Shown here piece by piece: positions 26,019 to 35,524 of a DNA stretch of 64,000 bases; the stretch's first letter is position 1; each line of letters starts with the position of its first letter. The translations under genes and the position numbers were made by a program. The notes below the pieces were generated by a model. It had not been told where the DNA came from, ran no database searches, and was given only the letters and a program-made list of their open reading frames with translations. The DNA comes from Stygiobacter sp043807765 (GTDB taxonomy: Bacteria; Bacteroidota; Ignavibacteria; Ignavibacteriales; Melioribacteraceae), in the NCBI GenBank assembly GCA_043807765.1, contig JAZDFQ010000069.1, forward strand, positions 1 through 64,000. Reading direction: 5' to 3'.

Positions 26019-26142
26019 TGTGTTTTTTTCTTTTCATATTTAATAAATATCCTTAGCTTCGAGGCGTAATTATGGGGGTGAACCGAGTCACATTCTATTA
26101 CGCGTTAATTCGCGAAATTGCTCATATGAAAGGAGGGTTTTC

Positions 26143-26391
26143 ATGAGGGCAAAAAAATCTATTTATTCTAGTTTTTTCTTCCAACCGTTTTTACACGGTG
26201 TTGGTGGTTTCTTTTTGTTTTTATCGATTCTACTTTTAACCAAGCTGCTGGCCTTTTGGCTTGGCACTCAAAATTCTTTTCGCATCGAAACCGAAGATGC
26301 TGTTTTATCATCCGTTGGTTTTATTTTATTATCGCTGATAAGATTATTGGATAATTTTAAATCAAAGGAAAGTGACCATCTGAAAAGCTAA
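26143..26391 (+). CDS. Small membrane protein
   Basis: This 82-aa protein has two hydrophobic segments at about 15-37 and 53-70, a basic N-terminus (MRAKKS) and a charged C-terminal tail. No family is recognised. A very strong SD (AAAGGAGGG) lies seven bases before the ATG, which argues that it is translated. A 124-nt spacer separates it from the asparaginase gene and a terminator follows. Confidence 0.6.
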   Translation: MRAKKSIYSSFFFQPFLHGVGGFFLFLSILLLTKLLAFWLGTQNSFRIETEDAVLSSVGFILLSLIRLLDNFKSKESDHLKS

Positions 26392-26408
26392 AAGAAACTG
26401 AGAAGCTT

Positions 26409-26445
26409 AACCAAAAGAGCCTCGAATTAAGGGGCTCTTTTGGTT
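26409..26445. terminator. Bidirectional terminator between convergent genes
   Basis: A 13-bp perfect stem (AACCAAAAGAGCC / GGCTCTTTTGGTT) with an 11-nt loop sits between the small membrane protein (+) and prfA (-). The + side continues TTTTAAATTATA, a fair U-tract. Confidence 0.8.
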
Positions 26446-26450
26446 TTAAA

Positions 26451-27524
26451 TTATATAGCAGATTGAAGACGCTCTGTTCTGTCTGCGATTTTAAGTTTCT
26501 CAACCAGTTCGTTTAAATCACCCTCAATAATATCCGCAAGATTATAGAGAGTTAAACTGATACGATGATCCGTAACTCTGTTCTGTGGAAAGTTATAAGT
26601 TCTGATTTTATCGCTTCGATCTCCACTACGAACTATGGACTTTCTCTGCGCGGCAATTTCACTTGTCTGCTCTCGCATTTTCATATCGTAAAGCCGCGAC
26701 TTAAGAACCTTCATTGCTTTCTGTCTATTCTTCAATTGCGAGCGTTCATCCTGACATTGAACAACCAGCCCGGTAGGAATGTGAGTTATACGGATTGCTG
26801 TTTCAACTTTGTTTACATTCTGTCCGCCGGCGCCACCGCTTCTAAATACATCTATTCTTAATTCACCGGGATCGATTTCTACTTCAACATCTTCAACCTC
26901 CGGCAGCACAACAACAGAAGCGGCCGAAGTGTGAACTCTTCCGCTTCCTTCGGTAGCCGGAACTCTCTGAACTCTGTGAACGCCGCTCTCGAATTTTAAA
27001 TCGCCATAAACGCTTTCACCAATTAAGCTGAAAACAACTTCCTTTATTCCGCCTATTCCGGTATCGCTGTAATCAATCACTTCAGCTTTCCAGCCGCGCA
27101 CTTCAGCATAGCGTGTGTACATTCTGTAGAGATCGGCGGCAAACAGACCGGCTTCATCTCCTCCGGTTCCGGCACGGATTTCAAATATTACGTTCTTATC
27201 ATCATCGGGGTCTTTTGGAATAAGAAGAAACTTGATTTTTTCTTCAAGCGCAATTTTCTTCTCTTTTAATTCTTTCAGTTCGCTTTCTGCAATTTCAGTA
27301 AGCTCTTTATCGCCGTAGGTATTAATTATTTCTTCGTTTCCCTTAATATTTTTAACTAGCTGCTCATATTCATTATATGCTTCCACTACATCGCTAAGCT
27401 CGCGTCTCTCTTTTCCAAGAGCCACATACTTTGTTTGGTTTGAAACGATTGTATGATCGGAAAGCTGTTCCTCAATCCTATCAAATTTTTCTTTAATTGT
27501 TTTTAGTCTTTCGTAAAGGTCCAT
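26451..27524 (-). CDS. prfA: Peptide chain release factor 1
   Basis: This 357-aa class-I release factor terminates translation at UAA and UAG. The anticodon-like tripeptide PAT is at 189-191 (RVPATEGSGRVHTS), and the peptidyl-tRNA hydrolysis motif GGQ is at 233-235 (GGAGGQNVNK). The C-terminal IRTYNFPQNRVTDHR is also typical of RF1. Full length. Confidence 0.97.
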   Translation of the reverse strand: MDLYERLKTIKEKFDRIEEQLSDHTIVSNQTKYVALGKERRELSDVVEAYNEYEQLVKNIKGNEEIINTYGDKELTEIAESELKELKEKKIALEEKIKFLLIPKDPDDDKNVIFEIRAGTGGDEAGLFAADLYRMYTRYAEVRGWKAEVIDYSDTGIGGIKEVVFSLIGESVYGDLKFESGVHRVQRVPATEGSGRVHTSAASVVVLPEVEDVEVEIDPGELRIDVFRSGGAGGQNVNKVETAIRITHIPTGLVVQCQDERSQLKNRQKAMKVLKSRLYDMKMREQTSEIAAQRKSIVRSGDRSDKIRTYNFPQNRVTDHRISLTLYNLADIIEGDLNELVEKLKIADRTERLQSAI

Positions 27525-27588
27525 TATTATCTCAAAAATGCGGGCGAAATATACCTATAAAGTAATAAAGCGTCCAAGATTGCAAACG

Positions 27589-28899
27589 CTAAGGATTTGA
27601 TCGGAGTATTCTTAAATATTCAAAATATTCTTGCCAAGGAAATAAATCTTGATTTATCTGGCGTGGCTGTAATGGCAGCATTTGATTGAGTGCTTCAACC
27701 ATATTAACTACCGGATAAGCATTATCTCTTAAATAGTGCATCAATTTCATTGTTCTAAAGCCATCGAACCAAAGATATTTTTGCTTTTTTAATTGATCAA
27801 CTTTGTTTGTCTCATTTATGATCTTCGTCCATGCTTCACGAAATGATTGCTTTGCTAAAAAATCAGATAGAACCGGATCAATCTCCTTTGCTTTAGCCAA
27901 ATAGATTTCTGCAACATGAATATTCTCATCAAAAAATATTTCGTGCCATTTTTTTAGAATCTCAAAACACTTTGGATTATGAAGGACATACTCGTCATGT
28001 GTTCCCGCAAAGAATCTATTAATTCTTTGACCGGTTCCAAAAGGCACCCGCCACGAACGTCGCGCAGAGGGAAACACTTTAGCCACAGAATTTTTTTTTA
28101 TAGCGGTGATCTTAGCCAGTTTTTCCATGAAATAAAAGTCTTCCGCCGCTTTCTTTTTATTCATTCCACCAATCTTGACGTATGATTCCGCATCGCAAAA
28201 CATTGTAGAGCCGATTGTATCAAACGCATATGGAGATTCCGCATACTTGAGTCCATGAACATAATAGCGGAGAAATATTTCGTACGTAATGATTGCTGTT
28301 TTTTCTTCATCATCATCCGGTAAACAATGCTCATACTCAAAATATCCGGCTGAATATTTTTGTTTTCCGATTTCGTCTAATTCGGTCAAATAGTTTTCAG
28401 AGACTATGCAATCTGCATCTAAGCATACTATAATCTTGGATGTTGATTTAGAATAATCAAAATGGTGTAATGCTAAATCCATTCCAATTTTTCTGGCTAA
28501 GCCTACTCCACCTTCTTTCTCCGGCATTTCCAAACCAGCCGATGCTGCATCAATCACACCAACATTCATAGACTTTGATAGAACATCAGAAGACAATTGA
28601 TCAACAGAATTTTCGGCAATAGTGTTTCTTAAATACCGAAGTAACTTCTGATTATCATTTTTAACTTCTTGAGATGAAGACGCAAGATTATTAACTACAA
28701 AGAGAAACAAAGTTTTGCGGAAGATGTTTTCGTCATTTTTTAACAACGAGGAAATAAGATAGGGGATATTAGCGCTTTCTTGAATTGCCGGAATAACGAT
28801 TATATAATCGAATAGTTTATCGGAAGGCAGTTCAACTTTCCAGTTTGAAAGACCGAACTTTCTAAGGTAATTATTAACCGGTGTTGGAAGTGTCTGCAT
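27589..28899 (-). CDS. GT2-like glycosyltransferase
   Basis: This 436-aa protein has a GT-A core without membrane helices. Visible are FDYIIVIPAIQESANIPYLI at the start of the nucleotide-binding domain and IIVCLDADCIVSENYL with the metal-binding DAD. Further on are TIGSTMFCDAESYVKIGGMN and KKAAEDFYFMEKLAK with an ED pair. The C-terminal third is helical and unassigned. The start overlaps the end of miaA by 26 nt, so it is co-translated with a tRNA-modification gene; a functional link is not evident. Confidence 0.78.
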   Translation of the reverse strand: MQTLPTPVNNYLRKFGLSNWKVELPSDKLFDYIIVIPAIQESANIPYLISSLLKNDENIFRKTLFLFVVNNLASSSQEVKNDNQKLLRYLRNTIAENSVDQLSSDVLSKSMNVGVIDAASAGLEMPEKEGGVGLARKIGMDLALHHFDYSKSTSKIIVCLDADCIVSENYLTELDEIGKQKYSAGYFEYEHCLPDDDEEKTAIITYEIFLRYYVHGLKYAESPYAFDTIGSTMFCDAESYVKIGGMNKKKAAEDFYFMEKLAKITAIKKNSVAKVFPSARRSWRVPFGTGQRINRFFAGTHDEYVLHNPKCFEILKKWHEIFFDENIHVAEIYLAKAKEIDPVLSDFLAKQSFREAWTKIINETNKVDQLKKQKYLWFDGFRTMKLMHYLRDNAYPVVNMVEALNQMLPLQPRQINQDLFPWQEYFEYLRILRSNP

Positions 28900-29803
28900 T
28901 AAAATACTTTTGAATAATTATTCTTTCCGCTTGCTCATAGTCTGCGCCCTCTATCCAATGAATTTTAATTCCTTCCCGTTCCATTTTGCGAAACCATGTA
29001 ACTTGTCTTTTCGAAAATTGATGTATTGCAATGTTTAACTTTTCGAGCATTTCATCCCGTGTAAGTTCTTTCCTTAAAAACAAAGCAACAAATTTATATT
29101 CCAGCCCGAGCTGGAATAACCTATCATACGAAACTCCTTCGGAGATCAAACGTTCAACTTCTTCAATCAGTCCGCCGTGCAATCTTTCTTTAAGCCGGAG
29201 AGTTATTCTTTTTCTTACAACATCCCTTGGCAAAGAAACACCTATTATCAACGGATTCATTTCTCTTTTGTACTCGATTGATTTTAGATTCTTCTCTTCA
29301 ACAATCATTAACGCACGTATAACTCTATCTTTTGTTACAAGGTCGGTTGTATTATGCTGTTTGGGTTGAAGCTCAACAAGCCTATACGCAAGTTCATCAT
29401 AATCTAACTCATTCAACTCGTCATAACGATTCCGGTCGAATTCAACTTCGCCAAGTTTATAATCTTTTAATATCGAGTGTAAAAAAAGTCCGGTACCGCC
29501 GGCCAGGAATGGCGTTTTGTTACTCAGTTCAATTTTATGATATGCTTCAAAAAACATTTTGTAGAAGAGAAAAAGGTTATACTCTTGTTTTGGATCAAAC
29601 ACATCGATCAAATGATATGGAATTATTTTTCCATCAACTTCGTAATCCTTCAAATCTTTGCCGGTACCAATATCCATCCCACGATAGACTTGCCGGGAAT
29701 CGGCGGAAATAATTTCTCCATTAAACTTCTGTGCAAGAAGCGCCGCAAGCCTGGTTTTGCCTACGGCTGTTGGGCCAAGAATGGTAATTAAATTGTAGTT
29801 CAT
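28874..29803 (-). CDS. miaA: tRNA dimethylallyltransferase, MiaA
   Basis: This 309-aa enzyme prenylates A37 of tRNAs reading UNN codons. The P-loop GPTAVGKTRLA is at 10-20, followed by ISADSRQVYRGMDIGTGK and, later, LAGGTGLFLHSIL. KRQVTWFRKM near the C-terminus is also characteristic. Lies 20 nt downstream of the CNMP-GAF kinase gene, in the same orientation. Confidence 0.95.
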   Translation of the reverse strand: MNYNLITILGPTAVGKTRLAALLAQKFNGEIISADSRQVYRGMDIGTGKDLKDYEVDGKIIPYHLIDVFDPKQEYNLFLFYKMFFEAYHKIELSNKTPFLAGGTGLFLHSILKDYKLGEVEFDRNRYDELNELDYDELAYRLVELQPKQHNTTDLVTKDRVIRALMIVEEKNLKSIEYKREMNPLIIGVSLPRDVVRKRITLRLKERLHGGLIEEVERLISEGVSYDRLFQLGLEYKFVALFLRKELTRDEMLEKLNIAIHQFSKRQVTWFRKMEREGIKIHWIEGADYEQAERIIIQKYFNADTSNTG

Positions 29804-29823
29804 CGAGCATTACCTATGCGCGA

Positions 29824-32235
29824 TTAAAAAAGTGAAGCAATTGGCAGCGTTACAATAAATGTTGCACCGGTTCCGGTTGCGCTTTCAACTTCTATTATTC
29901 CGTTATGTGCCTCAACTATTTTTCTTGTAATAGCTAAACCCAAACCGGTTCCTTCTTTTTTACCGTAAGACATGAATGGTTCAAAAATCTTTTCTGTGAA
30001 CCCCTCCGGAATTCCGAGACCGTTATCTCTAATAAGAATTTTCACGTTTTTATTGTCTTTCTTAGTCGAAACATAAATGCTTCCGCCATCAGGCATCGCA
30101 TCGCAAGCATTTTTAATAATGTGCATATAACACTGGAAGAATTCTTTAATATCAATTTTTATTGTTACATCTTTTTCAAACTCATTATAAACTTGGCAGC
30201 TTCTCGAAACAGCAAAAGTTTCAACACGCGAAGCATAATCTGCAAGCGTGTTGTTCAGACTAACATTAACTGTACGAAGAATTGTTTTTCCCTCGGAATA
30301 ACTTGACGTTGTTTGAACAAGGTCGGCAACTTGAACAAGCTGTTCCAGCAGCATTTCAACAATTTGAATTGATTCTTGCGGCAATTGCTTATGAAGAAGA
30401 TGTTCCGCGTATCTTTTGCTGACCAGCACCGGTTTCTTAATATCTTGAATTAAAAAGTTAGCCATCTTGCCAAGTGAATGAACTCTTTCCGCGGTTAATA
30501 ATTTTTCGACTAACTCTGCATTTTGTAAAGCAATGGCTGAGTGAATTGACAACGCCGCGAGAAAAACTTCATCGCGGCCGGAAAAGGAACCATTCTTGCT
30601 GTTAAGCAGTTGGAGAACACCAATGATTTGCCCGGTGTTGTTTTTTATCGGGAAACAGATCATGTTTCTCGTAACATACCCGCTAGATCTATCATAATCT
30701 TTATTGAAGCGAGGATCGCTTTGCACGTCCTTTATATTAAGCGTTTCACCGCTTTTTGCAACATAACCGGCAAGTCCTTCACCTATCCGCAATCTAATTT
30801 CTTTTACATTATTACCAATCAAAACTAAAGACCACAATTCATTTTTGTCTTTATCAACTAAGTAAAGCGTACCTCTATCGGCGCCGGTTAATTCCGTTGC
30901 TACATCTACAATGTTTCTAAGCAGCTCGTCTATTTTAATTGTTGAATTAACCATCTCGGCAGCGCGGAGAATCATTTCCAATTCATCTTTAGACATCTTA
31001 GAATCATCGTTCGCCGGAAGAGTATAATTTTTTATTGGTGTCGGCTCAACAACAGGAGCCGGGGCTGTTGGTTCTTCTTTTGTAAGTGCTTTTATTTGTG
31101 CATCTGCTTGGGCAAAAATATCTTCGCTTTCATAATCTTGCGGAACCGGCTTATAAGGTGGGGGGGATTGTGGTAATTCCACCTTTGCCGAAGTTGGCGC
31201 CATTGATTCTATATTATACTTTGGCTCAATTGGTTTATGAAAATCTTCCTCTTTCGGCAATTCTAAACCCATTGTCGCGAAGAATTGATTGTCAAATTCT
31301 TTTGTCGGCTCAACTTTTGTAGTTTCCACTTTTGGTTGTGGCGGTTCCGGTGTTTCATGCTTTTGCGTTTCTTTGTCAACCGGAAGCGAACTTCCGCTTA
31401 ACATATTAAATAACGCATCATTTAAATCTTCATCGGAAGTAGCGCTTAAACCCGGATGTGGAATTTCGGGTACATACTTTGGTTCTTCAAAAACTGGTTT
31501 TACTTCTTCTTGCGTCGTATCCGGCAATTCAAATTCTGCTTTTAATATTCCATCTTCATTAAAGATATCCGCTCCAAACTCCATATTATCAACACTTGGA
31601 AAACTACTTGGCGATTCTTCAACTTTTTCAAGAGGATGAACAAGATTCTCTTCTTCGAAGCGGCTTGAATCCGAGATCGATTGAAAAAACAAATGTGTGC
31701 CCGAGTGATCTTCTACTTTTGTTTCTACATTTGTTTTAGGAGTTTCTTTTATCGGCTCGGCCCAGGTTGGCATTGCCGGTTTTTCTGATGTGCGCGGTTC
31801 ATATGCGGTTGGCTTTTTGAAATTCATCTCTTCATCAAGTTCAGATAATGGCTCGCGGAGATTTAGCATCACTTGATGATCTTGTCTAATTAATTCATCT
31901 ATCTCTTCTTTCATTAACGAAATTAAATAGGAATCTCTAAGTGCTACTGCGGTCGACGTTCTTGACGTCTCTTCGAAAAATTCTTCTTGCCCAAAAAAAT
32001 CGTTTTCGGTAAAGATGAATGACTTTGTTTTGCCGAGAAGTCGTTTCTTAAGCAAATTTATTTCGCCGCTAACGACTAAGAAAATATGGTCGGAATAATC
32101 ACCTTCTCGAAATAAAATTTCTCCTTCACCAATTGTAATAAGTCTCCCCTTAATTCCTTGCATGTTCATACCAGCAATATCTACGTTTTTGAGTAACTTA
32201 CTTTTGCTTAACGAAAGCATTAACTGATTTTCCAT
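29824..32235 (-). CDS. CNMP-GAF sensor kinase lacking the H-box histidine
   Basis: The protein has 803 aa and no membrane helix. Domain order is a cyclic-nucleotide-binding beta-roll (about 28-125; GEILFREGDYSDHIFLVVSG), a Pro/Glu-rich linker of roughly 300 residues, a GAF domain (about 425-570; GADRGTLYLVDKDKNELW), a dimerisation helix pair (about 580-650), and an HATPase (about 695-800; IKNACDAMPDGG, DNGLGIPEGF, GTGLGLAITRKIVEAH). In the dimerisation helix the expected HDI(K/R)NP reads IQDIKKP: residue 597 is Gln (codon CAA at 30447-30445). Without that histidine it cannot autophosphorylate in the standard way. Confidence 0.87.
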   Translation of the reverse strand: MENQLMLSLSKSKLLKNVDIAGMNMQGIKGRLITIGEGEILFREGDYSDHIFLVVSGEINLLKKRLLGKTKSFIFTENDFFGQEEFFEETSRTSTAVALRDSYLISLMKEEIDELIRQDHQVMLNLREPLSELDEEMNFKKPTAYEPRTSEKPAMPTWAEPIKETPKTNVETKVEDHSGTHLFFQSISDSSRFEEENLVHPLEKVEESPSSFPSVDNMEFGADIFNEDGILKAEFELPDTTQEEVKPVFEEPKYVPEIPHPGLSATSDEDLNDALFNMLSGSSLPVDKETQKHETPEPPQPKVETTKVEPTKEFDNQFFATMGLELPKEEDFHKPIEPKYNIESMAPTSAKVELPQSPPPYKPVPQDYESEDIFAQADAQIKALTKEEPTAPAPVVEPTPIKNYTLPANDDSKMSKDELEMILRAAEMVNSTIKIDELLRNIVDVATELTGADRGTLYLVDKDKNELWSLVLIGNNVKEIRLRIGEGLAGYVAKSGETLNIKDVQSDPRFNKDYDRSSGYVTRNMICFPIKNNTGQIIGVLQLLNSKNGSFSGRDEVFLAALSIHSAIALQNAELVEKLLTAERVHSLGKMANFLIQDIKKPVLVSKRYAEHLLHKQLPQESIQIVEMLLEQLVQVADLVQTTSSYSEGKTILRTVNVSLNNTLADYASRVETFAVSRSCQVYNEFEKDVTIKIDIKEFFQCYMHIIKNACDAMPDGGSIYVSTKKDNKNVKILIRDNGLGIPEGFTEKIFEPFMSYGKKEGTGLGLAITRKIVEAHNGIIEVESATGTGATFIVTLPIASLF

Positions 32236-32264
32236 TTGTCAGCCTATTAATAAGGAAATATTAA

Positions 32265-32879
32265 ATGAATAAAAGTGAATTCGAAAAAGGAATAAAGCAC
32301 CTTTGTAAACATGATAAAATACTAAGAGACATAATTAAAAACTACGGCATCCGCAATTTACGTTCTCACCGCAAATACTTCAATTTATTATTAGGAGCAA
32401 TTATCGGACAGCAGCTTTCAACCAAAGCTGCTGATGCAATCCAAAAACGATTTATGGATTACTTCAATAATCTACCAGAGCCCGAGTTAGTTTTAGCCAC
32501 CGAAAACGCAGTTTTGCGCGGTTTGGGACTCTCGAACGCAAAAGTAAGTTACATAAAAGATTTATCACAAAAAGTGCTCTCTAAAGAGGTAAAATTATCC
32601 GGATTCTACCGCAAATCCAACGAGGAGGTGATTGACGAACTCACAAAAGTAAAGGGGATAGGAGTTTGGAGTTCCCACATGTTTTTGATGTTCACGCTGG
32701 GCAGACCTAACATTCTTCCAACCGGCGATCTTGGCATTCGCAAAGCAGTTATGTTAAATTACCGATTGAAAAAAATGCCGACTGAAAAGAAAGTAGAACA
32801 AGTTGCAAAGAAGAACAATTGGCATCCATACTGCTCTATTGCCAGCGTATACATGTGGCGGAGTTTAGATAATAAATAA
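32265..32879 (+). CDS. DNA-3-methyladenine glycosylase, HhH-GPD family
   Basis: This 204-aa base-excision enzyme removes alkylated purines. The helix-hairpin-helix LTKVKGIGVWSSHMF (127-140) precedes PTGDLG, whose D155 is the catalytic aspartate. AIIGQQLSTKAADAI is the common early helix of AlkA-like proteins. It lacks the N-terminal beta domain of E. coli AlkA and matches the shorter bacterial form. Divergent from the kinase gene with only 29 nt between. Confidence 0.9.
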   Translation: MNKSEFEKGIKHLCKHDKILRDIIKNYGIRNLRSHRKYFNLLLGAIIGQQLSTKAADAIQKRFMDYFNNLPEPELVLATENAVLRGLGLSNAKVSYIKDLSQKVLSKEVKLSGFYRKSNEEVIDELTKVKGIGVWSSHMFLMFTLGRPNILPTGDLGIRKAVMLNYRLKKMPTEKKVEQVAKKNNWHPYCSIASVYMWRSLDNK

Positions 32880-32915
32880 ATTTCGGAATCTTCAGCGGAA
32901 AAGAATCATCTTATT

Positions 32916-33479
32916 ATGGAAGAAGAAAAACTTATTGAATTAGCACAGCGAGGAGATAGAAAAGCTCTCGGTGAATTGGTTAAACTTTACGAGCAGACCG
33001 TTTACAATTTCTCATTTAAAATCTGCCGCAATAAAGAAAAAGCCGAAAACACCATGCAAGAAACTTTTCTGAGCATGGTGAAGAGCTTAAGCCAATTCAG
33101 CGGACAATCGAAGCTTTCAACTTGGCTTTACCGAGTTGTATCGAATCATTGTTTAATGTTAGCACGTTCTCAAGGGAAGCATGAATATTCTTCATTTGAA
33201 GATGAGAACGCTTCAATTGATGAGAAGGAAATTGCTGATTGGAAAGTAACCCCCGATAAAGTTACTGAGAATATTGAGCTGAAAAATATGCTTGATGCGG
33301 CGATTCAGAAATTGCCCGCTGAATATAGGATTGTTTTCTTACTACGCGATGTTGAAGGATTATCTACAGAAGAAACAGCAAAAATTGTTGAGCTTTCTGT
33401 AGCGGCCACTAAGTCCAGACTTCATCGCGCAAGATCTTTTTTGAGAAATGAATTAAACAAGGTGTTTGCTAATGAGTGA
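32916..33479 (+). CDS. ECF-type RNA polymerase sigma factor
   Basis: The protein has 187 aa. Region 2 (ALGELVKLYEQTVYNFSFKI, then TMQETFLSMVKSLSQF, SKLSTWLYRVVSNHCL) recognises the -10 element, and region 4 (LPAEYRIVFLLRDVEGLSTE, then SVAATKSRLHRARSFL) the -35. The stop overlaps the start of a small zinc-finger gene by 8 nt, a normal arrangement for a cognate anti-sigma factor. Confidence 0.92.
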   Translation: MEEEKLIELAQRGDRKALGELVKLYEQTVYNFSFKICRNKEKAENTMQETFLSMVKSLSQFSGQSKLSTWLYRVVSNHCLMLARSQGKHEYSSFEDENASIDEKEIADWKVTPDKVTENIELKNMLDAAIQKLPAEYRIVFLLRDVEGLSTEETAKIVELSVAATKSRLHRARSFLRNELNKVFANE

Positions 33480-33708
33480 AATAAAACCAACTTGCAAAGA
33501 AGTAATGCTTCACATTTGCGATAATCTAGGCGAGGAATTAAACTCGGCTAAGTGTATTTCAATCAAAGCACACATGGAAAATTGCGACAATTGCAAACAT
33601 TATTTCAATTCCGTAGAAACAACAATTGAGTTTTACAAGAAATACAATTTTAACCTTTCCGAGGATGCTCACAATAGATTAATGGAATGTTTGGGCTTGA
33701 AGGATTAA
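33472..33708 (+). CDS. Soluble zinc-finger anti-sigma factor
   Basis: This 78-aa protein has the zf-HC2 pattern CKEV...CISIKAHMENCDNCKHYF: a His followed by CxxC, the zinc site of ZAS anti-sigma domains. No transmembrane helix, so it probably holds the co-encoded sigma factor in the cytoplasm, perhaps in response to redox stress. Start ATG at 33472 lies inside the last codons of the sigma gene. Confidence 0.82.
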   Translation: MSEIKPTCKEVMLHICDNLGEELNSAKCISIKAHMENCDNCKHYFNSVETTIEFYKKYNFNLSEDAHNRLMECLGLKD

Positions 33709-33713
33709 AATAG

Positions 33714-33747
33714 AAAACCCGATTCTAATAAATGAATCGGGTTTTTT
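33714..33747 (+). terminator. Rho-independent terminator of the sigma/anti-sigma pair
   Basis: A 12-bp perfect stem (AAAACCCGATTC / GAATCGGGTTTT) with an 8-nt loop ends in a run of six T, six bases past the anti-sigma stop. Confidence 0.88.
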
Positions 33748-33769
33748 GTGCATCGAAGACTAATGAAAT

Positions 33770-34357
33770 TTATTTTTTCTCTTCTAGAGTTGATCTGAAA
33801 TATTTTTCAGCTTCAGCCGGTTTAAAAAGATTTTCCTGTGTTTGTTCAACTTTTGGGATTTTACCATCAAGTAATTCATCAATAACCGTTTCAGTCAATT
33901 TATTAGGATGAATTCTTCCGGCAATTTTCCCGTCTTTACCAATCATAACAATATTTGGAATTGCCCAAGCGCTATACGCTCTGAACGTGTGAAAGTCGTT
34001 ATCAACTGCAACAATAGTGTTAAGCTCTTTCTTCTCTAAAAAAGGAATGATTTTACTTTCCGGTTCATAAGTAATAGAAATTATTTTCAATGGTTTGTTT
34101 TTGTACTTAACCACTAAATCATTCATGTGTGGAAAGGCTTGAATACATGGTCCGCACCACGTAGCCCAAAAATCAAGTAAAACAACCTCGCCTTTCATTA
34201 TTTCTAAATAGGTATAATTATTATTACTTTCTTTTAAAGCTTTTATCTCTAACGCAGCCGGTGTTTTGCCAATAATTGTTGAGTCTTGCGCTGCTGCTAT
34301 TGCACTCAAAGTGAGTAATGTAATTAAAGCAATAATATTTCTATTCATTAATTTCAC
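33770..34357 (-). CDS. TlpA-like thiol-disulfide oxidoreductase
   Basis: The protein has 195 aa with a signal peptide (about 1-23) and a thioredoxin fold carrying FWATWCGPCIQAFPHMNDL and, later, the cis-Pro region WAIPNIVMIGKDGK. It should exchange disulfides in the periplasm. Last gene of the minus-strand envelope operon, 5 nt after a DUF4097 gene. The C-terminal 30 residues (KPAEAEKYFRSTLEEKK) extend past the fold. Confidence 0.88.
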   Translation of the reverse strand: MKLMNRNIIALITLLTLSAIAAAQDSTIIGKTPAALEIKALKESNNNYTYLEIMKGEVVLLDFWATWCGPCIQAFPHMNDLVVKYKNKPLKIISITYEPESKIIPFLEKKELNTIVAVDNDFHTFRAYSAWAIPNIVMIGKDGKIAGRIHPNKLTETVIDELLDGKIPKVEQTQENLFKPAEAEKYFRSTLEEKK

Positions 34358-34362
34358 AACCG

Positions 34363-35514
34363 CTATCCTTTCTTCAAATAAACATCACCGCCAAAAGTTT
34401 TAATGGTTAATTTGTTTTTGCCTCCGTTAAAAGAGCCGGTACCGATTAAATACTTTGTGTTACTTCTATTTGAATCATTCTTTGTTACATCTTTCTCCTG
34501 CTTAAGATCGAAATCGCTCTCAATTTTCACATCAGCATGTTTCTTGTTGTAACCGATTTCTATCTCTACATCCATTGATAGTTTTTCCGGTATGGTTAGA
34601 TAAATATCTCCGCCCATCGATTTTAAATAAACTTCTCTATCTCCACTTGCCGGATTGCCGGACATTTTTACTTCAATATCTCCGCCCATAGTTGTCGCTT
34701 TTACTTTTCCATCAATTTCCTTTATTTCAATGTTGCCACCCATGGTTTCGGCTTCAACAAATTTTGCTGCTTTGTTTACAGTTATTCCGCCTCCCATGGT
34801 TTTTACTTTAGCTCCGTTCATTGCTTCATCAACAGTAATCTCGCCGCCCATTGTAGAAATAGTAACTTCTTTTCTATCGCCTGAGTTTCTTGAACGTACA
34901 TTATTTTGTTTAATGCTGCCACCCATAGTTGATAGATCAACCGTTCCTACCAGATCATCAACGTCAATTGCTCCTCCCATCGTTTCAACTTTGCCGTCTA
35001 GGTCGCAGTTCTTAATATTGATACCGCCGCCCATTGTTTTCATTTCAACCTTTCCTTTAAGAGAGCTTAATTTAATTTCTCCGCCCATTGTTTGTCCTTC
35101 AAAACTTCCTTCGGCTTTAGAAATTGAAACAGTTCCACCCATTGTTTCGTAATCAACATTATATTTTTTAGGTACATTAACAAAAAGATTCACATCAGCA
35201 CTGCGCGATTTTTTCTTTGTTTTGTATTCCGAAGTTACATTGACATCGTTTCCGTTTTGGTCAATTGTAAACTCAACATCTTCAGCATCATCACCTTTAA
35301 TTTTTGCCGCTACATTAACAACATCTTTTTCCCAACCCTCAATTTGAATTGAGCCGCCTGTGTTTAAATTCAAAATTAATTTTCCGCCGGGCTTAACATT
35401 AAATTCTTTATTTAGTTTCTTAGCATCATCACCGGAATGCCCATTATACCGGAAAGCAGATGCAATGATAAAAACTGAGATTATGAACACTCCCAACACT
35501 AAATTCTTTTTCAT
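34363..35514 (-). CDS. DUF4097 beta-solenoid protein with TMGG rungs
   Basis: The protein has 383 aa with a signal or anchor segment (MKKNLVLGVFIISVFIIASA). From about residue 125 to 305 it consists of regular repeats of 16-20 residues, each with a TMGG turn followed by an I/V-x-I/V strand: nine TMGG, one SMGG and a terminal TFGG. Such repeats form a right-handed beta-solenoid in DUF4097/GIN proteins. No catalytic residue is apparent. It may be a surface adhesin or an envelope-integrity sensor. Paralogue of the next upstream gene. Confidence 0.85.
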   Translation of the reverse strand: MKKNLVLGVFIISVFIIASAFRYNGHSGDDAKKLNKEFNVKPGGKLILNLNTGGSIQIEGWEKDVVNVAAKIKGDDAEDVEFTIDQNGNDVNVTSEYKTKKKSRSADVNLFVNVPKKYNVDYETMGGTVSISKAEGSFEGQTMGGEIKLSSLKGKVEMKTMGGGINIKNCDLDGKVETMGGAIDVDDLVGTVDLSTMGGSIKQNNVRSRNSGDRKEVTISTMGGEITVDEAMNGAKVKTMGGGITVNKAAKFVEAETMGGNIEIKEIDGKVKATTMGGDIEVKMSGNPASGDREVYLKSMGGDIYLTIPEKLSMDVEIEIGYNKKHADVKIESDFDLKQEKDVTKNDSNRSNTKYLIGTGSFNGGKNKLTIKTFGGDVYLKKG

Positions 35515-35524
35515 TGTTAACTCC

